A stretch of 64,000 nucleotides of DNA from Brevibacillus centrosporus (GTDB lineage: Bacteria; Bacillota; Bacilli; Brevibacillales; Brevibacillaceae), in the NCBI RefSeq assembly GCF_003710815.1, contig NZ_RHHP01000013.1:124001-188000 (forward strand). The letters are read 5' to 3'. Shown here piece by piece: positions 33,547 through 41,384 of the stretch; the stretch's first letter is position 1, and every line of letters begins with the position of its first letter. Under the pieces are notes generated by a model. It was given only the letters and a program-made list of their open reading frames with translations. It ran no database searches and was not told where the DNA came from. Both the position numbers and the translations under genes were made by a program.

Positions 33547-33577
33547 AGAAAAAACTGCCATTTTTTCTGGCAGCTTT
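33547..33577 (-). terminator. Terminator after splB
   Basis: On the minus strand CTGCCA and TGGCAG enclose a GAAAAAA loop and are followed by TTTTTTC. Confidence 0.8.
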
Positions 33578-33588
33578 TCCTTTTTCCG

Positions 33589-34662
33589 CTAGGTAAAATA
33601 TTCTATTTTTGCACGTGGGAACAAGCGGCTGATTTCGTTTTCCATATGAGCCTGCAAAGCCTTCGCCTGCACATCCGGGTACACATACTTTCCCTTTCCG
33701 TACTTGCCCCATTTGTATTTGCGTTCCTCTTCGTTCATCTCCAGCTTTGTTTTAGGGTAGCGTTGCAGAATCAGATTTTTCGCGATCTTGGTAAATCGAT
33801 GCGAAATGAGCTCAAACGTCAGATCCTCCAAAGCCTCCGGCACGAGCTGGCTGCGCAGTCTCTCCAGCAAGTCGGTATAGCCTTCTTCCCATCCATCAAA
33901 CCAGTATAACGGCGCCAGAATAAAACCAAGTGGATAGCCTGCCCTCGCCACTTTGCCGGCCGCCTCGATTCGCTGCGCGAAGGTGGATGTACCGGGTTCA
34001 AAGTTTTTAATCACATAATCGGCGTTCATGCTGAAACGAAACCGTGTGTGCTTGTTGTGCTTCGCATCCAGCAACGAATCCACGTGATGAAATTTCGTAA
34101 CGAATCGAAGTCTGCCAAATTCTTGGGTGCCCATAAACTCGATGGCTCGCTTCAGGTTCCCGGTGATATGCTCAATGCTGACGGGATCTGATGTACAGGC
34201 TGCTTCAAAGCGAGTCATTTCCCCTGGTCTTTCCAGGATGTACTTTTGCGCCTGCGCAAGGATATCGTCCGTATTGACATAAACACGAATGTACGGCTTG
34301 GTCCCCACGTTTGTGTTCAAATAACAATAATGGCAATGGGCCGCGCAGCCTGTTGCGAGTGGAATCGCATATTCAGCTGATGGTTTGGAGGTTTCAAATT
34401 TGAGCGTTTTCCGTACGCCGATCACAAGCGTTCGCTTGGCATTGCGGTATTTTTCCAAATCTGTCTCGCCGGGAATCCCACGCACCTGATTGTGACTGGT
34501 TGTCATTTGAATCGGGATGCCTTCCCGGGAAAAGCGCTCGTACAGCTCCCGTCCGAGCGGATAATCCAAGGCATGCGGCTCGACAAATACGTAGTCCGGG
34601 ACAAAGAGCTGCGAGCTTTTTGCTGCCGTCTGCTTCGGTGGTTCCTTCACGCTGGTGGCCAT
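33589..34662 (-). CDS. splB: Spore photoproduct lyase
   Basis: A 357-residue radical SAM enzyme that reverses the 5-thyminyl-5,6-dihydrothymine lesion formed in spore DNA, using a 4Fe-4S cluster and SAM at germination. The cluster motif is C106-x3-C110-x2-C113 (CAAHCHYC), and the hydrogen-donor cysteine lies in EAACTSDP (C156). The C-terminal ISHRFT and the EERKYKWGKYG patch are typical. AGGAGGGGGA precedes the ATG. A CATACTA, like a sigma-G -10, lies just upstream of the site, but no matching -35 was seen. It has no splA before it. Confidence 0.95.
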   Translation of the reverse strand: MATSVKEPPKQTAAKSSQLFVPDYVFVEPHALDYPLGRELYERFSREGIPIQMTTSHNQVRGIPGETDLEKYRNAKRTLVIGVRKTLKFETSKPSAEYAIPLATGCAAHCHYCYLNTNVGTKPYIRVYVNTDDILAQAQKYILERPGEMTRFEAACTSDPVSIEHITGNLKRAIEFMGTQEFGRLRFVTKFHHVDSLLDAKHNKHTRFRFSMNADYVIKNFEPGTSTFAQRIEAAGKVARAGYPLGFILAPLYWFDGWEEGYTDLLERLRSQLVPEALEDLTFELISHRFTKIAKNLILQRYPKTKLEMNEEERKYKWGKYGKGKYVYPDVQAKALQAHMENEISRLFPRAKIEYFT

Positions 34663-34744
34663 GTCTCACTCCCCCTCCTACTAGTATGACCCGTCCTTTG
34701 CTGAGGCCGACAGGGGGCAGCTGGCAGTCTTCCTTTTCATCCCG

Positions 34745-34960
34745 CTACGAAATGGCATCTTTAAAAGCCTGTAAACAGATCCGCGCTAGCTCTTCTTGAT
34801 CGGCTGGCACTTGCAGCATGTATACATGTCCGGCTCGTTTCGTTTGCTTGAAATAAATCCGTACGCGGATGCCCTGACTTTCCAAATATCTGCGGCACTC
34901 CTGCGCTACTCGCGGCAATCCATACGACTCATGAATCGTTACCCATTTGATCCACCACAT
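34745..34960 (-). CDS. Small protein of unknown function upstream of splB
   Basis: A 71-residue alpha/beta protein (VTIHESYGLPRVAQECRRYLESQGIRVRIYFKQ ... MLQVPADQEELARICLQAFKDAI). The strand-helix-strand-strand-helix pattern and VPADQEELA resemble DUF2007-type putative signal-transducing domains, but the match is by eye only. It is not recognisably SplA. GGTGAGG lies about nine bases before the ATG. It is 82 bases upstream of splB on the same strand, and may be co-transcribed. Confidence 0.6.
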   Translation of the reverse strand: MWWIKWVTIHESYGLPRVAQECRRYLESQGIRVRIYFKQTKRAGHVYMLQVPADQEELARICLQAFKDAIS

Positions 34961-35045
34961 TCACTTCGCCTCACCTTTTCTTTCTATAAAGTAAGCGCTA
35001 GCTGGGCGTTCGGTTCTCATCTGAAGCATAATGTTTTGATTTTAG

Positions 35046-35072
35046 GAAAACCGTTTGCCCTCCTCGCGCGTC
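35046..35072 (+). promoter_or_regulatory. ECF-type promoter ahead of the sigma factor gene
   Basis: GGAAAACC (GAAAAC at 35046-35051) and CGTC (35069-35072) are 17 bases apart, resembling the ECF promoter at 10780-10805. This is expected for an autoregulated ECF sigma gene. The start point would fall just before the AGGAGGGG ribosome binding site. Confidence 0.55.
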
Positions 35073-35094
35073 TAATCGACTAGGAGGGGTGAAC

Positions 35095-35619
35095 GTGAAT
35101 CTCGAACATCTGGTAAAGGAAGCCCGAAGCGGTAATGACGAGGCTTTTTACCAACTTATGAGGCTACACAAGGATAAACTGTACAAAGTCGCCTATGCGT
35201 TCCTGCGAAATGAGACGGATGCTCTAGAAGCCATACAAGAAGCGACCTGCAGAGCCTATCTCAAGCTGTCACAGGTAAAGCATCCTGCTTATGTGTCTAC
35301 TTGGCTGACGCGCATCGTGATTCATATTTGTACGGATGAACAAAGACGAAAGAAACGTCTGATCCTGCGCTCCACACAACCAGAAACGGGAGCAGGAGAA
35401 ATCATCGGAGAATCTGACCAAGCGGCTATCCGTCTCCATTTGGAAGAAGCTCTCGCCAAGCTCGCTCCCCTCTACCGCCACGTTGTCATTCTGAAGTATT
35501 TCGAGGATTTGACAATTCGGGAAATTGCCACGGTCCTCGGCCAGCCAGAAGGAACGATCAAGACGTGGCTGCACAAGGGGCTAAACATGCTTCGGCACGA
35601 TCTGGGAAAGGAGTGGTAG
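35095..35619 (+). CDS. ECF-type RNA polymerase sigma factor (SigV-like group)
   Basis: A 174-residue sigma factor. Region 2 is residues 14-80 (FYQLMRLHKDKLYKVAYAFLRNETDALEAIQEATCRAY), and region 4 is about 115-172 (LYRHVVILKYFEDLTIREIATVLGQPEGTIKTWLHKGL). The layout resembles SigV-type extracytoplasmic function factors. GTG 35095 is used because AGGAGGGG ends six bases earlier; an in-frame GTG at 35089 overlaps it. The next gene, three bases downstream, encodes its probable anti-sigma factor. A similar promoter motif lies before this gene and before the secreted beta-propeller gene at 10856. Confidence 0.88.
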   Translation: MNLEHLVKEARSGNDEAFYQLMRLHKDKLYKVAYAFLRNETDALEAIQEATCRAYLKLSQVKHPAYVSTWLTRIVIHICTDEQRRKKRLILRSTQPETGAGEIIGESDQAAIRLHLEEALAKLAPLYRHVVILKYFEDLTIREIATVLGQPEGTIKTWLHKGLNMLRHDLGKEW

Positions 35620-35622
35620 GCA

Positions 35623-37023
35623 ATGCATGAGGATCAATCGTGGGAACAGCTGGAGCAGGAATTGTGGAAAGACAAACAGAGGGTGGAGAGCATCCCCGTT
35701 CCTGAGAAAATCGACTTGTCCATCCTGATGGGCATGCAACAGGCCAAGCAGCAGCTTGCCCAAAGACAACGCCGCTCACATTTTCGCTGGGCAACCAGTG
35801 GAATCGCTTGCCTTATCCTGCTAGGGCTGTTCTTTTCCATTCGTCTCTCACCTGCTGTAGCCGCTTATGTCAGCCACCTGCCTGGCATGGAGAAGCTGGT
35901 TGAGCTAATACGGGATGACAAAGGCCTGCAGATGGCCGCTGAGCACAACATGATACAACCTATTGGCGCCAGCGCTGAGCATGATGGTGTCCGCTTTACG
36001 GTTGATCAGGTTCTGATGGATCAAAAGCGGATGCTGCTTTTTTATACCATTCGCCACGAACAGCCTGGTCATCATGTGGAGCTGAATCAAGTCAAATTTT
36101 ACAATCAGAACGGTGAACAAACGACTGCCGGATACTCCTGGTCGTCTCGGGGAGATAACGAAGAAAGCCGATCCAGCCTGGAACAAAATCGTCTGGATGT
36201 TTATTGGCAGGATACGACCCACATTCCGGATGCACTGGTTGCAAACGTTACCCTTACAGTAGATCAGAAGCAGCTGGATACGCCCTTTCAAGTTTCCTTT
36301 CCGATCGATAAGAGAAAGTACGAGTCGCTAAAAGAAACCGTTTATCCGCTTAATCAGAAGGTTACCGTAGATGACCAGCAATTTACCATTACCAAGATCG
36401 TCGTTTACCCTACCCAGACCGAGGTGTCTATTCAGTTTGATCCAGCCAATTCCAAGCGCATATTCGGATTTGACCAGCTGCGGCTGGAGGATGAAAAAGG
36501 ACGGACGTACTCTTTCTGGGGCATCGGGATTGTCTCCACGCCAGATGGGGAAACCGGCGTCACCTACAACCTGGAGAGCGTTTATTTTGAACAGCCCAAA
36601 CAGCTTGTGCTGAAAGCAGACGGGATCCGTGCTCTGGACAAACACAAGCTGCAGGTCGTCATTGATGCCAAAACAGGCAAACTGATCAAAGCACCCGACT
36701 CCCGTCTCACTCTGTCAGCCATTCGGCAAAATCAAGACGTTGTGGGCATCGACCTCTCCCTTCAGGTGGGAAGTCAAGACGAAAATCGAATGCTTTCGGT
36801 CGGGAATGATCTGACGGATGATCGCGGAAATCAATATGAGTACGCCAGTGGTTCCACTTCATCCCGTCCTGCCGAAGAGCCAAATAAGGGGTATCTGCAA
36901 AACAGCAGCATTCTCTATAAGCGCAAAACCGACAAAGGAGCTCCACAAGAGTACCGCTTCACGCTGGAGGATTATACCTCCCGACTCTCCACTGGATTTT
37001 CCGTGCCGATTACCGGCCAATGA
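35623..37023 (+). CDS. Membrane anti-sigma factor-like DUF4179 protein
   Basis: A 466-residue protein with a short cytoplasmic N-terminus (residues 1-52, the probable sigma-binding part), one transmembrane helix (about 54-72, SGIACLILLGLFFSIRL) and a 390-residue extracellular part. The segment just outside the membrane matches DUF4179 (SPAVAAYVSHLPGMEKLVELIRDDKG), and the rest is beta rich, with DUF5643-like repeats. This is the common form of anti-sigma partner for SigV-type factors. How it senses stress is unknown. The site AAGGAGTGG lies over the sigma stop codon, so translation is coupled. Confidence 0.83.
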   Translation: MHEDQSWEQLEQELWKDKQRVESIPVPEKIDLSILMGMQQAKQQLAQRQRRSHFRWATSGIACLILLGLFFSIRLSPAVAAYVSHLPGMEKLVELIRDDKGLQMAAEHNMIQPIGASAEHDGVRFTVDQVLMDQKRMLLFYTIRHEQPGHHVELNQVKFYNQNGEQTTAGYSWSSRGDNEESRSSLEQNRLDVYWQDTTHIPDALVANVTLTVDQKQLDTPFQVSFPIDKRKYESLKETVYPLNQKVTVDDQQFTITKIVVYPTQTEVSIQFDPANSKRIFGFDQLRLEDEKGRTYSFWGIGIVSTPDGETGVTYNLESVYFEQPKQLVLKADGIRALDKHKLQVVIDAKTGKLIKAPDSRLTLSAIRQNQDVVGIDLSLQVGSQDENRMLSVGNDLTDDRGNQYEYASGSTSSRPAEEPNKGYLQNSSILYKRKTDKGAPQEYRFTLEDYTSRLSTGFSVPITGQ

Positions 37024-37056
37024 AAAAGAGAGCCCCTCAAAAGGGCTCTCTTTTCT
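37024..37056. terminator. Bidirectional terminator between anti-sigma gene and thiD
   Basis: AAAAGAGAGCCC and GGGCTCTCTTTT form a perfect 12-bp stem with a 7-base loop. Confidence 0.88.
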
Positions 37057-37852
37057 ATTCATCAATCACAGCCCAATGGTTTGTCGGACCATGCCCTCCA
37101 CCCAGCTGTGGAGCGGTTTTGATGGCTTCAAAGATAAAGCGGTTCGCCTTCTCTACTGCCGTTACCAATGGGGTGCCTTTCGCCAGCTCAGCGGTCAGTG
37201 CCGCCGAAAAGGTGCAGCCTGTCCCATGGGTATGTCGCGTCTGTATCCGCTCATGGGAAATCTCGTAAAAGGCTTGTCCATCGAACAGCATATCGACGAC
37301 GATGTCTCCCTCCAGATGTCCGCCTTTCATAAGCACATTCCGTACACCGAGTGCGTGAATCGCTCGGGCGCCCTCTCGCATGTCTTCTGGTGTGCGAATT
37401 TGCATGCCTGTCAAGCACTCCGCCTCTGGCAGATTCGGGGTCACGACTTCGGATACCGGCAGCAAATGCTTTTGCAAGGCTACGATCGCTTCATCAAGCA
37501 ATAGCTTGGCACCGCCTTTTGCCACCATGACAGGATCAACCACCAGCTTTTGAATACCGAATGCTTTCACTTCCTCTGCCACGGCCGAAATGATGGCGGC
37601 ATCAAACAGCATCCCTGTCTTGGCTGCATCCGCCCCAATATCTCGCAGGACTTCGCGAATTTGCAGGGATACGGCCTCCACAGAAAGTGGATAAACGCCT
37701 GCTACCCCTAATGTATTTTGAGCCGTTACGGCTGTTATTGCACTCATTCCGTAAACACCCAGCTGATGAAAGGTCTTTAGATCCGCCTGAATCCCTGCTC
37801 CTCCACCGCTGTCGGAACCTGCTATCGTTAACGCTGTTGCCACTTTACCCAA
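37055..37852 (-). CDS. thiD: Hydroxymethylpyrimidine/phosphomethylpyrimidine kinase
   Basis: A 265-residue ribokinase-fold enzyme that phosphorylates HMP and then HMP-P for thiamin synthesis. Landmarks are ALTIAGSDSGGGAGIQADLKTF at the N-terminus, the AKTGMLF strand, VVDPVMVAKGG, TPNLPEAECLTG and the anion-hole motif HTHGTGCTFSAAL with the catalytic Asp/Gly region. The start is TTG 37852, eight bases after AGGAGGGA; no ATG fits. No THI-box riboswitch was seen upstream and no other thiamin gene is adjacent. Confidence 0.92.
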   Translation of the reverse strand: MGKVATALTIAGSDSGGGAGIQADLKTFHQLGVYGMSAITAVTAQNTLGVAGVYPLSVEAVSLQIREVLRDIGADAAKTGMLFDAAIISAVAEEVKAFGIQKLVVDPVMVAKGGAKLLLDEAIVALQKHLLPVSEVVTPNLPEAECLTGMQIRTPEDMREGARAIHALGVRNVLMKGGHLEGDIVVDMLFDGQAFYEISHERIQTRHTHGTGCTFSAALTAELAKGTPLVTAVEKANRFIFEAIKTAPQLGGGHGPTNHWAVIDE

Positions 37853-37960
37853 TGTTCTCCCTCCTGCTCCTGACGCTTGCTCTGATACCGAGTATATCAT
37901 CCAGCCGCCTGCTTCGGTATACTAGGATTGATTGATACAGGTAAGGAAGGGATTGCCACA

Positions 37961-38767
37961 ATGAGCTACCGCATTTTTTACTGGTTGACTGTTCTGATCC
38001 CCACCATCATCATTGGTGGCTTTGAGTTTGTCCGGCATGACTTTTTGCTGCCCTACATGTCCATGGAGACTGGCAACGTATATATCACCCTGCTGACCCT
38101 GCTCCTGTCCTTTTTGTTTGCCACCTGGATGTTTAGAACCATCGAACGAATGAACGCGAAAATCGTGGAAGAACAAGCCCGGCGAGCGGTTTACGAAGAA
38201 AGAGAGCGTCTCGCTCGCGAGCTGCACGACGGGATTGCCCAATCTCTGTTTTTTTTGAATGTCAAATTGAAGCAGGGCCAGCTCGACGATGCTCGCGTCG
38301 CCGTTTCCGCCATAGACAATCATGTGCGCCAAGCTATTTTTAACCTGCGCTCTCTCCCGGAGGAAGGCAGCCTGGAGCAGCGCCTGGAAAAATGGCTGAC
38401 GCAATGGAGTGCGCTATCCGGTGTCGATGTTACCCCGCAGCTGCAAATAAAGGAAAACTTCTATACACCAGCTGAGGAGGTTCAGCTTTTTGGGATCATC
38501 CAGGAAGCGTTTGCCAACATCCGGAAGCATGCGCAAGCAAAGCACGCCTGGATTCAGCTCACGACAAACGAACCGCGGGGCTGGACACTTGCCATCGAGG
38601 ATGATGGTATCGGCTTGTCTGGGCTCAGTGAAACATCAAAGAAATACGGCTTGTCCATGATGAAGGACCGCGCGAGGCAGCTGCAGGCCTCACTGGATAT
38701 TTGCACACGCTCGAGTGGCGGCACCATCATTACCTTGACATCTCACACTGGAGGTTTTGCCAAATGA
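37961..38767 (+). CDS. Sensor histidine kinase, NarL-type (HisKA_3)
   Basis: A 268-residue membrane kinase. Two transmembrane helices (about 5-22 and 38-58) flank a short outer loop. The phosphoacceptor is in ERERLARELHDGIAQSLF (His about 88), typical of HisKA_3 kinases. The ATPase domain has the N-box QEAFANIRKHAQA and the G1 box EDDGIGL. Its short sensor resembles intramembrane-sensing kinases such as LiaS, so envelope stress is a possible signal. ATG 37961 follows AAGGAAGGG. The stop overlaps the response regulator start by four bases (ATGA). Confidence 0.88.
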   Translation: MSYRIFYWLTVLIPTIIIGGFEFVRHDFLLPYMSMETGNVYITLLTLLLSFLFATWMFRTIERMNAKIVEEQARRAVYEERERLARELHDGIAQSLFFLNVKLKQGQLDDARVAVSAIDNHVRQAIFNLRSLPEEGSLEQRLEKWLTQWSALSGVDVTPQLQIKENFYTPAEEVQLFGIIQEAFANIRKHAQAKHAWIQLTTNEPRGWTLAIEDDGIGLSGLSETSKKYGLSMMKDRARQLQASLDICTRSSGGTIITLTSHTGGFAK

Positions 38768-39414
38768 ACGGCTATCGAGTATTAATCGCAGACGACCATC
38801 CGATGGCACGATCCGCCATACGCAGCTTGCTCGATCCTGACCCTTCTTTTGAAGTGATCGGCGAGGCTGAAAACGGCGAGCAGGCTTTCCACTTATGTGG
38901 AGAGCTGCAGCCGGATCTCGTGCTGATGGATATCAATATGCCAAAGTGGAGCGGGCTGGAAGCCACGCGTGAAGTCAAAAAAGCATACCCCCACATTAAA
39001 GTCGTTATTTTAAGTGTTTCTGATGATGTCGGCGACCTGATCACCGCGATCCAGTTTGGCGCTCAGGGGTATTTGCTAAAAAATCTGGAGCCAGACGACT
39101 GGATCAATTACTTGCATGCTTTACTGGGAGAAGACAGCGAGCTTTCCCGTGAAATGGCAAACCGGCTCCTCCACCGCTTCCGTCAAGAAGATCAACCGAC
39201 TGGCACAGGACCCGAGATCCTCACCCCTCGTGAGCGAGAAATCGTGATGTACGTCGGAGCGGGGAAAACCAATCGAGAAATCAGCGAGACACTCATCATC
39301 GCGGAAAACACGGTAAAAAATCATGTGAAAAACATTTTGGACAAGCTGCAGCTAGCAAACCGGGTGCAGCTGGCCGCTTACGCTGTAAGGCATCATCTCA
39401 TCGCACGTGAATAG
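38764..39414 (+). CDS. Response regulator, NarL/FixJ family
   Basis: A 216-residue regulator. The receiver domain (1-120) has the acidic pocket ADDHP, the phosphoacceptor in LVLMDINMP (Asp about 59) and the conserved lysine in GYLLKNL. The LuxR-type HTH (about 150-212) reads LTPREREIVMYVGAGKTNREISETLIIAENTVKNHVKNIL. Translation is coupled to the kinase. The gene set it controls is not evident; no obvious target or linked ABC transporter lies next to it except the mnt operon after a terminator. Confidence 0.92.
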   Translation: MNGYRVLIADDHPMARSAIRSLLDPDPSFEVIGEAENGEQAFHLCGELQPDLVLMDINMPKWSGLEATREVKKAYPHIKVVILSVSDDVGDLITAIQFGAQGYLLKNLEPDDWINYLHALLGEDSELSREMANRLLHRFRQEDQPTGTGPEILTPREREIVMYVGAGKTNREISETLIIAENTVKNHVKNILDKLQLANRVQLAAYAVRHHLIARE

Positions 39415-39423
39415 GAGTTAAAT

Positions 39424-39451
39424 GGGCAGGTGACACACTCACCTGCCTTTT
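39424..39451 (+). terminator. Terminator after the two-component operon
   Basis: GGGCAGGTGA and TCACCTGCC form a 9-bp stem with a CACAC-type loop, followed by TTTT. Confidence 0.82.
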
Positions 39452-39494
39452 GCATATGCTGATTCACAAAAACAGCAGATTCGTCTCCTAAAAT

Positions 39495-39510
39495 TTTGCG
39501 CGAAGGAAAC
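39495..39510 (+). promoter_or_regulatory. MntR-like box 1 upstream of mntA
   Basis: TTTGCGCGAAGGAAAC matches the Bacillus MntR operator (TTTGCCTTAAGGAAAC) at 13 of 16 positions. Confidence 0.65.
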
Positions 39511-39561
39511 ATTTTTGTGATAAGCGAATACTGTTGCATCAAGGAATCATTATGTGCTAAA

Positions 39562-39577
39562 GTTGCCCTAAGGAAAC
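39562..39577 (+). promoter_or_regulatory. MntR-like box 2 at the mntA promoter
   Basis: GTTGCCCTAAGGAAAC matches the MntR operator at 14 of 16 positions. It overlaps the likely -10 (TAAAGT, 39558-39563; -35 TTGCAT at 39534-39539), so bound Mn-MntR would block transcription. Confidence 0.78.
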
Positions 39578-39619
39578 ATTCATGCATAAACTAAAAAGAA
39601 TTGAAGGGAGACAAACTTG

Positions 39620-40564
39620 ATGTCTACATACTTTACACGTTGGAAAAAAGGGCTGTTGAGTCTCATTCTGGGTACTACACTCGTATTTGCCGGTTGCTCC
39701 GGGAGTACTGCACCTGAGGAAGGAAACGGTGCCTGGAAGGTTACGGCAACGACTGGCATGGTCGCTGACATCGTCAAGCAAGTAGGTGGTGAGCACGTCG
39801 AAGTGACCCAGCTGATGGGCGCAGGCGTCGACCCGCATTTATACAAAGCATCAGAAGGCGACATCAAACGAATCGATCAAGCTGATATCATCTTTTACTC
39901 TGGACTTCACCTCGAAGGAAAAATGGTCGAAATCTTCGAGAAAATCGGAAAAACAAAACCAGTGAAGCCCGTTACTGCCAAATTGACAAAGGAAGATTTG
40001 CTGGCTGATCCCGCTTCCCCTGATAATCCTGACCCTCATGTCTGGTTCGACGTCTCCTTGTGGATGAAAGCGGTCGAGCAGGTCCGGGATGATCTGATCG
40101 CATTTGACGCCGCCAACCAAGCTGATTATTCGGCGAATGCTGAGAAGTATTTGGCAGAGCTAAAGGAGCTCGACGCCTATGCAAAAGCGCAGCTGGCTTC
40201 CATCCCGAAGGAACAGCGGGTACTGGTTACCGCTCATGATGCCTTCCAATATTTTGGTCGCGCCTACGAAGTGGAGGTACTTGGTTTGCAAGGCATCAGC
40301 ACCGCATCCGAGTATGGGCTCAAGGATGTACAGAAGCTCGTTGACACCCTCGTCGATCGCCGAATTAAAGCCGTCTTCGTCGAGTCTTCCGTCCCGAAAC
40401 GCTCGATCGAAGCAGTCGTTCAAGGGGCTGCCGCCAAAAACCACTCAGTCTCGATCGGCGGTGAATTGTTCTCGGATGCCATGGGAGCGCCTGGAACTCC
40501 AGAGGGCAATTACCTGGGTATGGTGAAGCACAACGTCGATACAATCGTTGGGGCGTTGAAATAG
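39620..40564 (+). CDS. mntA: Manganese ABC transporter substrate-binding lipoprotein
   Basis: A 314-residue cluster A-I metal-binding lipoprotein. The signal peptide ends in the lipobox VFAGC (Cys26), so the mature protein is lipid-anchored outside the membrane. Metal ligands fit His in GVDPHLYKASEGD, His in NPDPHVWFD, Glu in FVESSVP and Asp in GGELFSDAMG, the usual Mn/Zn site. ATG 39620 follows GAAGGGAG by nine bases; TTG 39617 is possible. The two MntR-like boxes upstream favour manganese over zinc. First gene of mntABCD. Confidence 0.9.
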   Translation: MSTYFTRWKKGLLSLILGTTLVFAGCSGSTAPEEGNGAWKVTATTGMVADIVKQVGGEHVEVTQLMGAGVDPHLYKASEGDIKRIDQADIIFYSGLHLEGKMVEIFEKIGKTKPVKPVTAKLTKEDLLADPASPDNPDPHVWFDVSLWMKAVEQVRDDLIAFDAANQADYSANAEKYLAELKELDAYAKAQLASIPKEQRVLVTAHDAFQYFGRAYEVEVLGLQGISTASEYGLKDVQKLVDTLVDRRIKAVFVESSVPKRSIEAVVQGAAAKNHSVSIGGELFSDAMGAPGTPEGNYLGMVKHNVDTIVGALK

Positions 40565-40592
40565 ACAACGCGGAGAAAGGAAGGGTTTTGGT

Positions 40593-41384
40593 ATGACAAT
40601 GACATCGCAAAAAGCTCCCTTGGTGGTCAAAGACTTGACGGTTGCCTATCAGAAGAAGCCTGTGCTAAGAAGCGTGCACATAGAAGTGCCTGAGGGCAAG
40701 CTCATTGGCATTATCGGGCCAAACGGTGCGGGGAAATCCACATTTATCAAAGCGGTACAGGGTCTGATCCCCATCGCTTCGGGTGAAACCGAAATATACG
40801 GGAAGCCTTACAAGCAGCAGCGAAAGCTAGTCGGATACGTCCCTCAGCGTGAATCCGTGGATTGGGATTTCCCCACGGATGCGCTGGATGTCGTTTTGAT
40901 GGGTAGATACGGAAGACTGGGCTGGTTTCGTCGCCCTGGAAAAGCGGACCGCGACTTTGCCTTGGAGTGCCTGTCAAAGGTAGGAATGGCAGACTACGCA
41001 AACCGGCAAATCAGCCAGCTATCCGGCGGTCAGCAGCAGCGGGTATTTCTGGCACGCGCATTGGCTCAAGAGGCACAATTGTACTTCATGGATGAACCAT
41101 TTGCTGGAGTAGATGCTGCCACCGAGAGGGCCATCATTCAGCTCCTCAACGAGCTAAAGCAGCAGAAAAAAACCGTTCTCGTCGTCCATCATGACCTGCA
41201 AACAGTGGAAGAATACTTTGACTGGACCATCCTGCTCAATCGTCGTGTGATCGCGGCTGGCCCCACCCACGAGGCCTTTACCCCTGAAAATTTGCAGAAG
41301 ACCTATGGCGGCCGGCTGCATGTCTTGGGCAATCAGGTACTACTGACCGGCTCTGCTGCAACGGAGGAGGCATCCGCGCAATGA
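40593..41384 (+). CDS. mntB: Manganese ABC transporter ATPase
   Basis: A 263-residue ABC ATPase with Walker A GPNGAGKST, signature LSGGQQQR, Walker B LYFMDEPFAGVD and H-loop VHHD. It has the length and the YVPQRESVDWDFP segment of Mn/Zn importer ATPases. It powers uptake by the MntC/MntD channel. The gene ends overlapping mntC (ATGA), so the operon is tightly coupled. Confidence 0.92.
   Translation: MTMTSQKAPLVVKDLTVAYQKKPVLRSVHIEVPEGKLIGIIGPNGAGKSTFIKAVQGLIPIASGETEIYGKPYKQQRKLVGYVPQRESVDWDFPTDALDVVLMGRYGRLGWFRRPGKADRDFALECLSKVGMADYANRQISQLSGGQQQRVFLARALAQEAQLYFMDEPFAGVDAATERAIIQLLNELKQQKKTVLVVHHDLQTVEEYFDWTILLNRRVIAAGPTHEAFTPENLQKTYGGRLHVLGNQVLLTGSAATEEASAQ

Noticed and set aside
34745-34960. 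Identification of the small gene before splB as splA
   Set aside because: Position fits, but the sequence does not resemble SplA as I know it; left unnamed.
37853-37960. Thiamin riboswitch ahead of thiD
   Set aside because: The conserved THI-box segments were not found in the short gap.
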